Shown in pieces: positions 1 through 8,475 of a stretch of 64,000 nt of DNA. Origin of the DNA: Maritalea mobilis (lineage in GTDB: Bacteria > Pseudomonadota > Alphaproteobacteria > Rhodobacterales > Rhodobacteraceae); contig NZ_JAHVKE010000001.1 of the NCBI RefSeq assembly GCF_019800885.1, positions 1,240,001 through 1,304,000 on the forward strand, in the 5' to 3' direction. Made by a program: the position numbers and the translations under genes. A model generated the notes under the pieces. That model was not told the origin of the DNA. It ran no database searches and saw only the letters and a list, made by a program, of their open reading frames with translations. Position 1 is the stretch's first letter. Each line of letters begins with the position of its first letter.

Positions 1-1220
1 CTTTCGCGGTAGGTCTCGGCCCGGGTTTCGGGCGTCTCGTCCACCTGGCTGATGAAGCTGTCGACGCTGGCGATGCCCTCGTCCGTCGCCTCGTAGGTCG
101 CGCCCACCTTGACGCCATCCTCGGTGGCGATGAGCGACCAGCAGGTGTTGGCGAAGCGCGGCGGGAAGGCCCGGCCATCGGCCAGCGCGGCGACGATGGC
201 ATTGGCCGCCACCTTGGCCTGGCTGTTGGCCGAGAAGCCCGACTTCGGCATCGCGCCCTGTGCCGCCGCGTCGCCCAGAACATGGATGTTCGGATCGATC
301 CGGCTGGACAGGTCATAGGCCGAGACCGGCGCCCAATTGCCATCGTTGATGCCGGCGGCAAAGACGATGCCCCCGGCACGCTGCGCCGGGATGACGTTGC
401 AGACATCGACCTGCTCGACCTGGCCATCGATGTTGATGGTCATGGCAGCCGGGTCCACGGTGACGTTGCCGCCGCCGAAATCCGGACCGATGCGCTGGAT
501 CATGCCGGGGTAATGGCGTTCCCATCCATCCTCGAAGAGGCCCTGCTTGGAGAAGTTCTCCTTCGGGTCGGCCACGAGGATCGTCGCGGTCGGGTTCACC
601 TGAGACAACAGATGCGCCACCATCGAGATCCGCTCGTACGGCCCTGGCGGGCAGCGATACGGGTTGGGCGGGGCGACCATGGCAAAGACACCGCCTTCGC
701 GCATATTCATGATCTGGTTCTTCAGAAGCTCGGTCTGGCTGCCGCCCTTGTAGGCATGGGGCATCACGTTCTGTGCCGCCGTGGACCAGCCCGGCACGCT
801 GTCTTCGATGAAGTCGATGCCGGGGCTGAGCACCAGCCGGTCATAGGGCAACACGTCCCCGCCGGCCAGCGTCACGGTCTGCGCGTCGCGGTCGACACCG
901 GTGGCCCAGTCATGGACGACGTTCACCCCGCCCGAGGCGATCCCGCCATAGGTGTGGCCAAGGCTGTCGAACTCGCGGAAGCCGCCGAGATAGAGGTTCG
1001 AGAAAAAGCAGGTGTAGTAGGCGCGGGTGGGTTCCACCAGCGTCACGTCGATCGCACCCTGCGATCCGTTGGCGATGTAGCGCGCGGCCGTGGCCCCGCC
1101 TGCACCGCCCCCGACGACGACGACACGTGGGGCCGTTTGCGCGCGGGCGATCATTGGCGCGCTGAGCGACGCCGCCAAAGCGGCGGTCGTGCCCATGAAT
1201 GCACGTCTGTTGATGGTCAT
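1..1220 (-). CDS. soxF: SoxF, flavoprotein sulfide dehydrogenase (3' end off window)
   Basis: FAD-binding flavoprotein of the SoxF/FccB family, which with the diheme cytochrome SoxE resembles flavocytochrome c sulfide dehydrogenase in the periplasm. The N-terminus carries a twin-arginine signal (NRRAFMG) and an Ala-rich segment. A Rossmann dinucleotide motif, VVVGGGAGG, lies near residue 35. The Cys in YTCFFSN (about residue 71) aligns with the position that binds FAD covalently in FccB. The start at 1220 follows a GGGAGGAG ribosome site. It is the last visible gene of the leftward sox operon, after soxE and a gap with two hairpins. About 406 codons are visible; the stop lies beyond the left edge. 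Confidence 0.93.
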   Translation of the reverse strand, partial: MTINRRAFMGTTAALAASLSAPMIARAQTAPRVVVVGGGAGGATAARYIANGSQGAIDVTLVEPTRAYYTCFFSNLYLGGFREFDSLGHTYGGIASGGVNVVHDWATGVDRDAQTVTLAGGDVLPYDRLVLSPGIDFIEDSVPGWSTAAQNVMPHAYKGGSQTELLKNQIMNMREGGVFAMVAPPNPYRCPPGPYERISMVAHLLSQVNPTATILVADPKENFSKQGLFEDGWERHYPGMIQRIGPDFGGGNVTVDPAAMTINIDGQVEQVDVCNVIPAQRAGGIVFAAGINDGNWAPVSAYDLSSRIDPNIHVLGDAAAQGAMPKSGFSANSQAKVAANAIVAALADGRAFPPRFANTCWSLIATEDGVKVGATYEATDEGIASVDSFISQVDETPETRAETYRE

Positions 1221-1274
1221 TTGGGTCTCCTCCCTTTGCCACCCCGGTCTGTTCGCTCTGCCGGAGCCAGAAAA

Positions 1275-1316
1275 TCCGGATCTCCCCTTCCGGACACACC
1301 GGGTCTCCTCACCCGG
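1275..1316 (-). terminator. Tandem hairpins between soxE and soxF
   Basis: Two small inverted repeats fill the soxE-soxF gap: TCCGGA paired with TCCGGA (1275-1280 and 1289-1294), and CCGGGT paired with ACCCGG (1299-1304 and 1311-1316, six-base loop). No T-run follows in the direction of transcription. A partial attenuator or an RNA-stabilising element is more likely than a full stop, since soxF has a good ribosome site but no obvious promoter of its own. Confidence 0.4.
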
Positions 1317-1336
1317 GATACTCACGCGACCTTGGC

Positions 1337-2035
1337 CTATTGACCGACGGTCTCGAAATACGCGGCCAGCGCGGCGATCTCCTCATCGCCCAACCGGCCG
1401 GTGATGGTTTGCATCACCTGATGTTCGCGCTCTCCCGAGCGATACGCAACAAGTCCGTCGATAAAATCGACAGGCGCCATGCCCGCGATCGACGGAATAT
1501 CATCCCCGCCTTGGGGACGATGACAGGTGGTGCACTCGTTGGAAAGATACTCGCCGTAATACACGTCGCCCTCCATCCGCACGATCTGCAGCACCTCGTC
1601 AGACGGGGCCAGCAGGACGGCCGTGGCATTCGCGTAGACAGGGTCGGGGGTGCCGCCCTCTTCGCGCAGGAAGGCAACGAGGTCAGCCCTGTCCTGTTCG
1701 TCGTGGATGCCGCGGAAAATCATGCGCAGGCCAGGCACGTAGCCAGACGGATCCGCAAGAAAATCGTCCAGCGCGTCAGCCGTCCAGATCAGGCCTTCAG
1801 ACGCCGCGTCGATCAGGGCCTCGGAATACCGGTAATCCATGGCCACCGCCGCGGGCCGCCCGACGATGCCATCGAGATGCGGGCCGATCCGGTTGATGGC
1901 GCCATCGCCGATCATGTGACAAGCGGCACAGGGCCGGTAAAGCTCGCGACCCCGCTCGGGGTCGCCTTCGGCCAGCACCGGGGTTCCGGTGCTGGCCGTC
2001 AGCAAGAGGATCGCTGTCAGAAAGCGGTTTCCCAT
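1337..2035 (-). CDS. soxE: SoxE, periplasmic diheme cytochrome c
   Basis: Diheme c-type cytochrome of 232 residues, expected to be the electron-accepting partner of the flavoprotein SoxF. An N-terminal signal peptide ends near VLAEGD. Two haem c attachment sites are visible: CAACH at about residues 36-40 and CTTCH at about 168-172, each starting its own cytochrome fold. The start at 2035 (MGNRF) puts the signal peptide at the N-terminus; a longer frame upstream overlaps soxD and has no signal. soxD ends at 2040, so the two genes are nearly contiguous and surely co-transcribed. Confidence 0.93.
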   Translation of the reverse strand: MGNRFLTAILLLTASTGTPVLAEGDPERGRELYRPCAACHMIGDGAINRIGPHLDGIVGRPAAVAMDYRYSEALIDAASEGLIWTADALDDFLADPSGYVPGLRMIFRGIHDEQDRADLVAFLREEGGTPDPVYANATAVLLAPSDEVLQIVRMEGDVYYGEYLSNECTTCHRPQGGDDIPSIAGMAPVDFIDGLVAYRSGEREHQVMQTITGRLGDEEIAALAAYFETVGQ

Positions 2036-2039
2036 AGGG

Positions 2040-3086
2040 TTACTGCGGAGTTTCCGACATGATGTAGGCAAGAACCGCCCGGATATCCTCGTCTTCGTCG
2101 ATGCCGTTGAACACCATCCGGCTGCGCGGCATGAACGCGCGCGGATCATGCAGGTAGGCGATCAGGTTTTCCTCGGTCCAGACAAGACCTTCCTCTGCCG
2201 CCTCCTGGAATGCCGGCGAATACCGGAAGTTCTCGCGCATTCCGGCCTCGGCACCGACGATCCCGTTGAGAGCCGGCCCGACGCGGTTCCGTGCACCTTC
2301 GCCAACCTCGTGGCAGGCTTGGCACTGACGCCAGATGGTTGCGCCGGCGGCGATCAGTTCCGGGCTCGGGCCGGTGTCGGCTGCGGCTTCTTCCACGACC
2401 TCGGGTTCGGCAGATGCTTCTTCCTCATCGTCCTCTTCCGGGGTCACGTCGAGGATCGTCGCACGCATCGTGATCTCGACTTCACCTTCGGTGCAGTCGC
2501 TCATGCAGGGCTCGCGCGTCCAGGCCACGACTTCGGTTTCGTCGCGGTCGTCCATGAAGAACCCGTCGGCATTCGGCATCTCGACATCGTGGAACGTGTC
2601 CTGGTTCAGGACAAAGTCGTCATCCACGACGTTGTTGAGATAGAGCAGATAGGCCACGATCGCGTAGGTCTCGTCCGGCGACAGGCTTTCGGCCTGGCCG
2701 TAGGGCATCGCGCGATGAACGTAATCGACCACGGTCGAAAGGTAGGGCCAGTAGGACCCGATGGTCTTGGTCGGATCCTCGTAGGTCAGCGTTCCCTCGC
2801 CACCGGCAAGGACCGGCCAGCGGCCCACGGCCTCGCCGAAGTCACCGTGGCAGGCGGAGCAGTAATCGACGAAGAGTTCTTCGCCGGTCCAGACGTCCCC
2901 CTCGCCCACGGGAAGACCCACACCGTCGGGGCGCACGTCCCAATCCCAGGCCGCGACCTCTTCGGGCAGCGCGGGACGGCCCAGGCCGAAGCCACCCTCG
3001 CGAGAGGCTGCGGCGTTTTCCTGCGCCAGGGCAAAAGTGGCGGTGCCAGCCAGAAGCGCAGCTGAAAGCGTAAGCGTTTTCATCAT
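2040..3086 (-). CDS. soxD: SoxD, diheme cytochrome subunit of sulfane dehydrogenase
   Basis: Electron-transfer subunit of SoxCD, the sulfane dehydrogenase that removes six electrons from the SoxY-bound sulfane sulfur. It is 348 residues with a signal peptide ending near FALAQ. Haem sites are CSACH (about 76-80) in the first domain and CQACH (about 255-259) in a C-terminal class I cytochrome domain. A very acidic linker rich in Glu and Asp separates the domains. The soxC stop (3088-3090) lies next to the start at 3086 or 3083 (two adjacent ATGs), preceded by GAGGTCGG inside the end of soxC. Having SoxCD implies full oxidation to sulfate without sulfur globules. Confidence 0.94.
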   Translation of the reverse strand: MMKTLTLSAALLAGTATFALAQENAAASREGGFGLGRPALPEEVAAWDWDVRPDGVGLPVGEGDVWTGEELFVDYCSACHGDFGEAVGRWPVLAGGEGTLTYEDPTKTIGSYWPYLSTVVDYVHRAMPYGQAESLSPDETYAIVAYLLYLNNVVDDDFVLNQDTFHDVEMPNADGFFMDDRDETEVVAWTREPCMSDCTEGEVEITMRATILDVTPEEDDEEEASAEPEVVEEAAADTGPSPELIAAGATIWRQCQACHEVGEGARNRVGPALNGIVGAEAGMRENFRYSPAFQEAAEEGLVWTEENLIAYLHDPRAFMPRSRMVFNGIDEDEDIRAVLAYIMSETPQ

Positions 3087-3087
3087 C

Positions 3088-4359
3088 TTAACCGACCTCG
3101 ACATTTTCGGCTTCGCCGTTTTCGTTGACGTACCAGGTCTGGATACCGTTGTTGTGGTAGATCGAGTTCTCGCCCCGGAATTCGCGCAGCTGCTCTTTCG
3201 TGGGCTGCACGTATCCGGTGGAGTCGATCGCCCGCGACTGCAGCAGCAGCGGAGAGCCATCCCAGTCGAACTCGTAGTAGAAGCGGTGCATCGACTTATC
3301 GAGCGACGGGCCCGACATGCGTGCCTGGTGCCAGTTGCGACCGCCGTCCAGCGTAACGTCGACGCGCGGGATGGTGCCACGGCCCGACCATGCCACACCG
3401 GTCAGGACCATCGGGCCGGGGCCGTGAGTGATTGGTGCTTGCGGGCTGGGGTTGGTGATGACCGACTTGGCGTCCATGACCCAGGTGAAGCGGCGGGCAT
3501 CGCCATCTTCCAGAAGGTCGGTGTACTTGGACGTCTCCTCGCGGTGATGCCAGGGCTCGTCCCCGACTTCGAGGCGGCGCAGCCACTTGATCCACATGTT
3601 GCCTTCCCAACCCGGCACCACGAGGCGCAGCGGGTAGCCCTGCTCGACGCGGAGGGCTTCGCCATTCATCTTGAAGGCGACCAGGCAATCGTCGAGGGCC
3701 TTTTCCATCGGGATGGAGCGGGTCATGCCAGCGGCATCGGCCCCTTCGGCCAACAGCCAGCGGCCATTCGTCTGCACGCCGGCCTCTTCCAGAAGCAGGC
3801 GCAGCGGCACGCCGGTGTATTGCACGTTGTGGATCATGCCATGGGTGAACTGGCAGCCATTGAGCTGCGCGCCCGCCCATTCCATGCCGGTGTTGGCCGC
3901 GCATTCGAGGAAGTAGACGTGGTTTTCCCGCGGGAAGCGCATGATGTCTTCCATCGTGAAGACCATTGGCGTGTCCACGAGGCCGTTGATCATCAGGCGA
4001 TGCTCGGCCGGGTCGATCTCGGCCGCGCCGCCATGGTGGCGCTCGAAACAGATGCCGTTCGGCGTGATGATCCCGTCAAGCTCGTGCAGCGGGGTGAAGT
4101 TGATCGAACTGACCAGGTCAGCCGTCAGCCACGGCACGGTGCGGCGCACCGCTTCGGTCTCGTAGGGCGAGGGCATGCCGTAGGGGGCGTTGTCGACGCC
4201 GGGGCCAAGATACTGGCGCCATGGCTGGGGGTCGATGATGGCCGGGTCCGGTGCTGCCTGGGCATGCACCAGCTTGCCGCTGGCCAATGCGCCGCCCGCT
4301 GCCGCCGAGGCGGTCAGGAAGCTACGGCGCGAGGGGGAGAAGGATTTTCCGTCAGACAT
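3088..4359 (-). CDS. soxC: SoxC, molybdenum subunit of sulfane dehydrogenase
   Basis: Molybdopterin-containing catalytic subunit of SoxCD, of the sulfite oxidase family, 423 residues. It has a twin-arginine signal (SRRSFLTA) for export as a folded cofactor-loaded protein. The Mo-ligand cysteine sits in ECAANTG, near residue 145, the usual motif of the family, followed by the Mo-co dimerisation domain. The start at 4359 has a strong AAGGAG site. The gene lies 33 bp after soxB and is coupled to soxD. Confidence 0.96.
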   Translation of the reverse strand: MSDGKSFSPSRRSFLTASAAAGGALASGKLVHAQAAPDPAIIDPQPWRQYLGPGVDNAPYGMPSPYETEAVRRTVPWLTADLVSSINFTPLHELDGIITPNGICFERHHGGAAEIDPAEHRLMINGLVDTPMVFTMEDIMRFPRENHVYFLECAANTGMEWAGAQLNGCQFTHGMIHNVQYTGVPLRLLLEEAGVQTNGRWLLAEGADAAGMTRSIPMEKALDDCLVAFKMNGEALRVEQGYPLRLVVPGWEGNMWIKWLRRLEVGDEPWHHREETSKYTDLLEDGDARRFTWVMDAKSVITNPSPQAPITHGPGPMVLTGVAWSGRGTIPRVDVTLDGGRNWHQARMSGPSLDKSMHRFYYEFDWDGSPLLLQSRAIDSTGYVQPTKEQLREFRGENSIYHNNGIQTWYVNENGEAENVEVG

Positions 4360-4392
4360 GACTACTCCTTTTCTTTGGGGCAGGCCGGGCGA

Positions 4393-6087
4393 TCAGCCCG
4401 CCACCACGTCCACGCTGTTGTTGGGTTCAATATTAACGGTGCCGAGTTCGCGGATGTGGTTCTCCACCACGTCCCAGATCGGCGGGCCTTCGGTGCCTTC
4501 GTTGACGCTGGCCCAGCCGGCGACGACGTAGGTCTGATCGGGGCTGATCGGTTCCCCGGTTTCCAGAAGGGTCATGTTGGTGACGCGGTTACCGGCCTCG
4601 GCCGCGGGGTCGATCCGGTAGCCCATGCCACCGACGCGCACCATGTCCCCGCCCTGCTGGTAGTAGGGATCGGGGTTGAAGATGTTGTCGGCCACGTCCT
4701 CCATGATCAGCTTGAGGAACTCGCCGGTCATCTCGCTGCGATAGGCGGCCGGATAGCTCATGGCCGTCGCGTTGAAGATGTCTTCGCGGGTGATGTTCTG
4801 CCCCGGCACGACCGTTGCGCCCCAGCGGAAGCCGGGCGACAGCGCGATCTGGGCATCGCGCTGCGAGATCAGCGCGTTGCAGATCACGTCGTCCCAGGTG
4901 CCGTTGAAGTTGCCACGGCGATAGAGCAGCGATCCAGCCTGGCCGATCACTTCGGACATCTCGGCCTCGAAGGGTGCACGGGTCTCGGCGACCAGCGCGG
5001 CCATCTCGGGGTCCGGGGTGATCACGTCCGAGAAGATCGGGATCAGGCGATGCTCGATCCCCTGCATCGCGCCGTCGCGCACATCAAGATCGATCCGGCT
5101 GACGAACTTGCCGTGGCTGCCCGACGCGATGAGGAACGTGTTTCCGACCTGCACTGGCTCGGGCAAGGCGTCATGCGTGTGGCCCGTGAGGATCACGTCG
5201 ATGCCGGGAATGTCCTCGGCAAACTTGCGATCGACGTCAAAGCCGTTGTGGGAGAGAAGTACAACGAGCTCGGCGCCCTGCGCACGGACCTGCTGCACGA
5301 CTTCCGCGATCCGCTCGCGGCGCAGGCCGAAACTGTATTCGGGGAACATCCACGAAGGGTTGGCAATCGGCAGATAAGGGAAAGCCTGCCCGATCACGGC
5401 GATATTCGTGCCGCCCCGTTCGTACATGCGATAATCGTCGAAGACCGGCTCGTCCCATTCGGCGTCGAAGATGTTGGCGCCGAGGAAAGCCGGGTTCACA
5501 TGGTTCTCGATCAACTCGTTCACGCGGGCCGAGCCAAGGGTGAATTCCCAGTGCGAGGTCATCGCGTCCACGCCGAGCGCGTTCATGATCTGCACCATGT
5601 CCATGCCCTCGGTGCGCAACGCGGGCAGCGAGCCGTGCCAGGTATCGCCGCCATCGAGGACCAGCGCCTCGGGGCGATCCGCCTTGATCGCGTTCACGAC
5701 GGTCGCGATGCGGTCGACGCCGCCCATGCGGCCATAGGCATTGGCCAGCGAGACGAAATCGTCATAGGTCAGAGCGTAATCCATCGCGCTGCCCTGCTCG
5801 ATCCCGTACATCGCGCGGAAATCGGCGCCCACGATATGGGGCGGCAGGCCGGTCATCTCGCCGACGCCGAGGTTGAACTCGGGCTCGCGGAAATAAAGCG
5901 GCTGGGTCTGCGCGTGAATGTCGGTGATGTGGACAAGGGTGACATTGCCCGAGCCGCCGCCGCCGATCAGGTCGTCCTGCGTCAGTTGCTGCTGAGCAGC
6001 CAGGCGGGCCCAGTTGCCGAAGCCCGAAGCGCCGTAAAGCGCAGAAGTTGCCATCGCGGCCTGGAGGAAGTGGCGACGGGAGATCAT
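4393..6087 (-). CDS. soxB: SoxB, sulfate thiohydrolase
   Basis: Dimanganese hydrolase that releases sulfate from the SoxY-bound thiosulfonate intermediate; 5'-nucleotidase-like metallophosphoesterase fold, 564 residues. A twin-arginine signal (SRRHFLQA) starts the protein. Metal-binding motifs are in order: DIHAQ, DGGDTWHGS, TSHWEF and GHTHD, followed by the C-terminal 5'-nucleotidase domain. The start at 6087 follows GAGGGTG. It is separated from soxA by 90 bp holding a strong hairpin and a candidate SoxR site, so soxB may have its own promoter as well as read-through. Confidence 0.97.
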   Translation of the reverse strand: MISRRHFLQAAMATSALYGASGFGNWARLAAQQQLTQDDLIGGGGSGNVTLVHITDIHAQTQPLYFREPEFNLGVGEMTGLPPHIVGADFRAMYGIEQGSAMDYALTYDDFVSLANAYGRMGGVDRIATVVNAIKADRPEALVLDGGDTWHGSLPALRTEGMDMVQIMNALGVDAMTSHWEFTLGSARVNELIENHVNPAFLGANIFDAEWDEPVFDDYRMYERGGTNIAVIGQAFPYLPIANPSWMFPEYSFGLRRERIAEVVQQVRAQGAELVVLLSHNGFDVDRKFAEDIPGIDVILTGHTHDALPEPVQVGNTFLIASGSHGKFVSRIDLDVRDGAMQGIEHRLIPIFSDVITPDPEMAALVAETRAPFEAEMSEVIGQAGSLLYRRGNFNGTWDDVICNALISQRDAQIALSPGFRWGATVVPGQNITREDIFNATAMSYPAAYRSEMTGEFLKLIMEDVADNIFNPDPYYQQGGDMVRVGGMGYRIDPAAEAGNRVTNMTLLETGEPISPDQTYVVAGWASVNEGTEGPPIWDVVENHIRELGTVNIEPNNSVDVVAG

Positions 6088-6106
6088 GGATTCACCCTCT
6101 GGTTTT

Positions 6107-6122
6107 ATTCAGGTTTTTGAAT
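6107..6122. promoter_or_regulatory. Candidate SoxR operator upstream of soxB
   Basis: The sequence ATTCAGGTTTTTGAAT is an exact ATTC-N8-GAAT inverted repeat 20 bp upstream of the soxB start. This is the half-site pattern described for persulfide-sensing ArsR repressors (BigR/SqrR), the family of SoxR. Related sites occur upstream of soxX and between soxV and soxS. Binding by SoxR is inferred. Confidence 0.5.
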
Positions 6123-6134
6123 GTGTTTGGGCGA

Positions 6135-6168
6135 AAGGCCCGCCTCGGATCACTCCGGGGCGGGCCTT
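6135..6168 (-). terminator. Hairpin between soxA and soxB
   Basis: A ten-base-pair perfect stem (AAGGCCCGCC at 6135-6144 with GGCGGGCCTT at 6159-6168) starts about 9 bases after the soxA stop. In the leftward transcript it ends in CCTTT but lacks a long U tract. It probably acts as a partial terminator or 3'-end stabiliser, allowing more soxVWXYZA message than soxBCDEF. Confidence 0.6.
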
Positions 6169-6177
6169 GTCGATGTC

Positions 6178-7041
6178 TTAGTTGCGGACCGAGGGGCCTT
6201 CGACCGTCAGGCCGTTGCCGCGCGAGGCGACATACAGCTCGAGGGCGATGAACTCGGGGCTGCCTTCCGCGAAGGTTTCCGCACGCGTGTCCCGGATGCA
6301 GCCGCGGAAGCGCGAATGCGTCGAGTTCAGGCGGGCGTTCTTCAGACGGTAGGTCGGGAACCCGTTGATCTGACCCTGGCTGAGATGGTCTGCACGGATG
6401 TAGTTGCCATAGTTCTGCTCATGGCAGGTGGCGCAGCTCATCTCGAGGATGCCGTACTCGGTGTAGTAGATCTCACGACCCATTTCCCAGGTTTCCCGGG
6501 CCGGGCCATCGATCGCCACGTTGACGACGGTGCCACGTCCGACAGACGCCAGCAGCGCTTCGAGGTTGACCATGTCACGGCTGGACCAGCCAAGTGCTTC
6601 GGCCCCCATCCGTTCGGTCACGCACTCGTTGATCTGCATGGTGATCGTCTGGACCTCGCCACGCTCCTCATCCCACTGGGGATAGACGGCACGCACCTCG
6701 GACAGGTTTTCCGGGGTCTCGTGACAGGTCGCGCAGCTATTGCCCTCGGTGCCCATGGCCGTGTTGAAAATCTCGATCCCCTGCTCGACGAAGAGCATGG
6801 CGGGGTTGTCGAAATCATCCATCTGCATGGCCTGGGTCTCGTCCGACCGGAAGGTCCAACCCGAGTAGATCATGTTGAGATGACCATCGAGGTGATCGGG
6901 CGCTTCGGTGCGCACGATCATCTCCATATCGCCATTGATGATCAGGTCCGCGTCCTCGTCGGCCGACAGCGTCGCCGCGGTGCCCATCAGGGCCATGGCC
7001 GCCACACTGCCGAGCGCGAGTGCTTTTTGCATTTTTTTCAT
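6178..7041 (-). CDS. soxA: SoxA, diheme c-type cytochrome subunit of SoxAX
   Basis: Catalytic subunit of SoxAX, which couples thiosulfate oxidatively to the SoxY carrier cysteine. It is 287 residues with a Lys-rich signal peptide ending near TLSAD. Two haem sites CATCH are present at about 103-107 and 203-207, so this is the diheme form. The cysteine in RFRGCIR (about 248) matches the active-site cysteine/haem ligand of the family. The start at 7041 has an ideal GGGAGGAGG site; the longer upstream frame overlaps soxZ. Confidence 0.95.
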   Translation of the reverse strand: MKKMQKALALGSVAAMALMGTAATLSADEDADLIINGDMEMIVRTEAPDHLDGHLNMIYSGWTFRSDETQAMQMDDFDNPAMLFVEQGIEIFNTAMGTEGNSCATCHETPENLSEVRAVYPQWDEERGEVQTITMQINECVTERMGAEALGWSSRDMVNLEALLASVGRGTVVNVAIDGPARETWEMGREIYYTEYGILEMSCATCHEQNYGNYIRADHLSQGQINGFPTYRLKNARLNSTHSRFRGCIRDTRAETFAEGSPEFIALELYVASRGNGLTVEGPSVRN

Positions 7042-7077
7042 GGTCGTTCGCCTCCTCCCTGCGATGACCGGCACCTA

Positions 7078-7407
7078 TCAGGCGACCGTGATGTCTGCGG
7101 TGTCTTCGTAGACGGACCCGTCGTCATCGTACCAGGTGAAGTTGAACGTACCCGTCTCGTTCACCACGGCCGAAAACTGGAAGTAAGGGTTCGTCGACAC
7201 CGCCGGCTCGATGGTCACGTCGATGACGTTCTCGCCGTTGAAGTCGCAGGTGAAGCGGTTGATGATCGAGCGCGGGATGACGTTGCCATCGCCGTCACGA
7301 CGCTGGCCGCTTTCCATCGGGTGGCTGATCAGGGTGCGGATGGACACCACGTCGCCGGCCGAAGCCTCACGCGGGACACGCACACGGGGGGTAACATTGT
7401 CTGCCAT
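7078..7407 (-). CDS. soxZ: SoxZ, sulfur carrier complex subunit
   Basis: Scaffold subunit of the SoxYZ carrier that holds sulfur intermediates during the cycle; 109 residues, immunoglobulin-like beta fold, no signal peptide (exported with SoxY). The family features RVRVPREASAGDV and the C-terminal strands around TFNFTWYDDDG are clear. The start at 7407 follows AGGAAC. It sits between soxY and soxA with short gaps. Confidence 0.96.
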   Translation of the reverse strand: MADNVTPRVRVPREASAGDVVSIRTLISHPMESGQRRDGDGNVIPRSIINRFTCDFNGENVIDVTIEPAVSTNPYFQFSAVVNETGTFNFTWYDDDGSVYEDTADITVA

Positions 7408-7431
7408 TTCTCGTGTTCCTTATGTCTGTCC

Positions 7432-7854
7432 TCAGCCGCCGCAGCCGCCGATGGTGACTTTCACTTCCTGCTGGGCCCGAAGAAAGGTGCCGTCGGGCAT
7501 GCGCGCGATCGCGATCACGTCCTGCTCACCGGCAAGACGGATACGGGTCGACGCGGCCTGAGCACCGGCTGCGGGGCCAAAGTTGAAGGTGGCGACGTCC
7601 GGGCTGGGGTTGCCGGCGGCCAGAAGAATGATCGCCTCGGCGCCAGGGGCGTCGACCTCGATCGGCACTGTGTTGCCGTTCTCGGCGATCTCGGGGGCGA
7701 TCAGGGTGATCCCGTCCGAGCTGGTATCGGCCCCGCCGGTGAAGGCGTTGATCGCCGCGTCGACATCCTGGGCGGTGGCGACGCTCGGCAAGAGCGTGAT
7801 CGCGGCTGCGGCGCCAACGCCGGTGCCAACGAACTGCCTGCGGTTCATTTCCAT
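7432..7854 (-). CDS. soxY: SoxY, sulfur-carrying subunit
   Basis: Carries the substrate as a cysteine adduct; all other Sox enzymes act on it. It is 140 residues with a twin-arginine signal (NRRQFVGTG) that also exports SoxZ. The protein ends in the diagnostic flexible arm GGCGG, whose cysteine is the attachment point. The first ATG (7854) or the one two codons later (7848) could start translation. Confidence 0.97.
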   Translation of the reverse strand: MEMNRRQFVGTGVGAAAAITLLPSVATAQDVDAAINAFTGGADTSSDGITLIAPEIAENGNTVPIEVDAPGAEAIILLAAGNPSPDVATFNFGPAAGAQAASTRIRLAGEQDVIAIARMPDGTFLRAQQEVKVTIGGCGG

Positions 7855-7883
7855 AGTCTCGGTTCTCCTTTCTCGGCCCGACC

Positions 7884-8360
7884 TTACTCGGTGAGCGTCA
7901 ACAGATATGCGACCACGTCCTCGACCTGCTGAGCCGACAGGATCGGCTCGATCGGGCCTTCGGCAGCGCGGCCGGTGTAGCCGTTCCCGGGGCGAACGAA
8001 GCCGCTGACCCGGTAAAACGAAGGCATCGCCGAATCCGGGAAAATGTTGTCCGCGTTCACCAGCATTCCGCGAAGCGCGGCTTCGGTCCAGCGATCTGCC
8101 GCGCCATCAAGCGTCGGCCCAACCTCCCCATGAAACGGGTAATCATCCAGCGCGGTGACCTGGTGGCAGGCAATGCAATTGCCCAAGCCCCGATCGGTCA
8201 TCACCTCTTCCCCACGAACCGGATCACCCGGCATCCCCGTGAGGGAGACTTCAACCTCGCCATATTCATTGGCAGCCACATCGTCCGGTGCGATCACGTC
8301 GGCGTGCAGCGCCGTTGCAGCCACACCGAATACGGCTGCGATAAGCAGTTTGCGCGTCAT
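7884..8360 (-). CDS. soxX: SoxX, monoheme cytochrome subunit of SoxAX
   Basis: Monoheme partner of SoxA, 158 residues, signal peptide ending near LHADV. The haem site is CIACH (about 62-66), with a likely axial Met in SAMPSFY. The start at 8360 follows GGGAGGAAAA. As first gene of the structural block it has a 115-bp upstream region, separating it from soxW, that carries a candidate SoxR site. This is the equivalent of the SoxR-bound soxW-soxX region known in other sox systems. Confidence 0.95.
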   Translation of the reverse strand: MTRKLLIAAVFGVAATALHADVIAPDDVAANEYGEVEVSLTGMPGDPVRGEEVMTDRGLGNCIACHQVTALDDYPFHGEVGPTLDGAADRWTEAALRGMLVNADNIFPDSAMPSFYRVSGFVRPGNGYTGRAAEGPIEPILSAQQVEDVVAYLLTLTE

Positions 8361-8432
8361 TTTTCCTCCCTAGACGGTCGTTCCGCCTTGCATACAACCG
8401 TAGACGAACTCGCGTTACGATTGCAACAACAC

Positions 8433-8448
8433 ATTTGGTTTTTTGAAT
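8433..8448. promoter_or_regulatory. Candidate SoxR operator upstream of soxX
   Basis: ATTTGGTTTTTTGAAT in the soxW-soxX gap matches the soxB site at 13 of 16 positions and has the ATTC-N8-GAAT layout with one half-site change. It lies about 70-90 bp upstream of the soxX start, where repression of the soxXYZA promoter would be expected. This is an inference from similarity. Confidence 0.45.
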
Positions 8449-8475
8449 ACAACTCTCGCGAGACCCGAATTTCCA

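Noticed and set aside
3037-6120. A 1027-codon open frame on the plus strand opposite soxB and soxC
   Set aside because: It lies antisense to two certain genes and has no recognisable domain. Long antisense frames are expected from the GC-rich third codon positions here.
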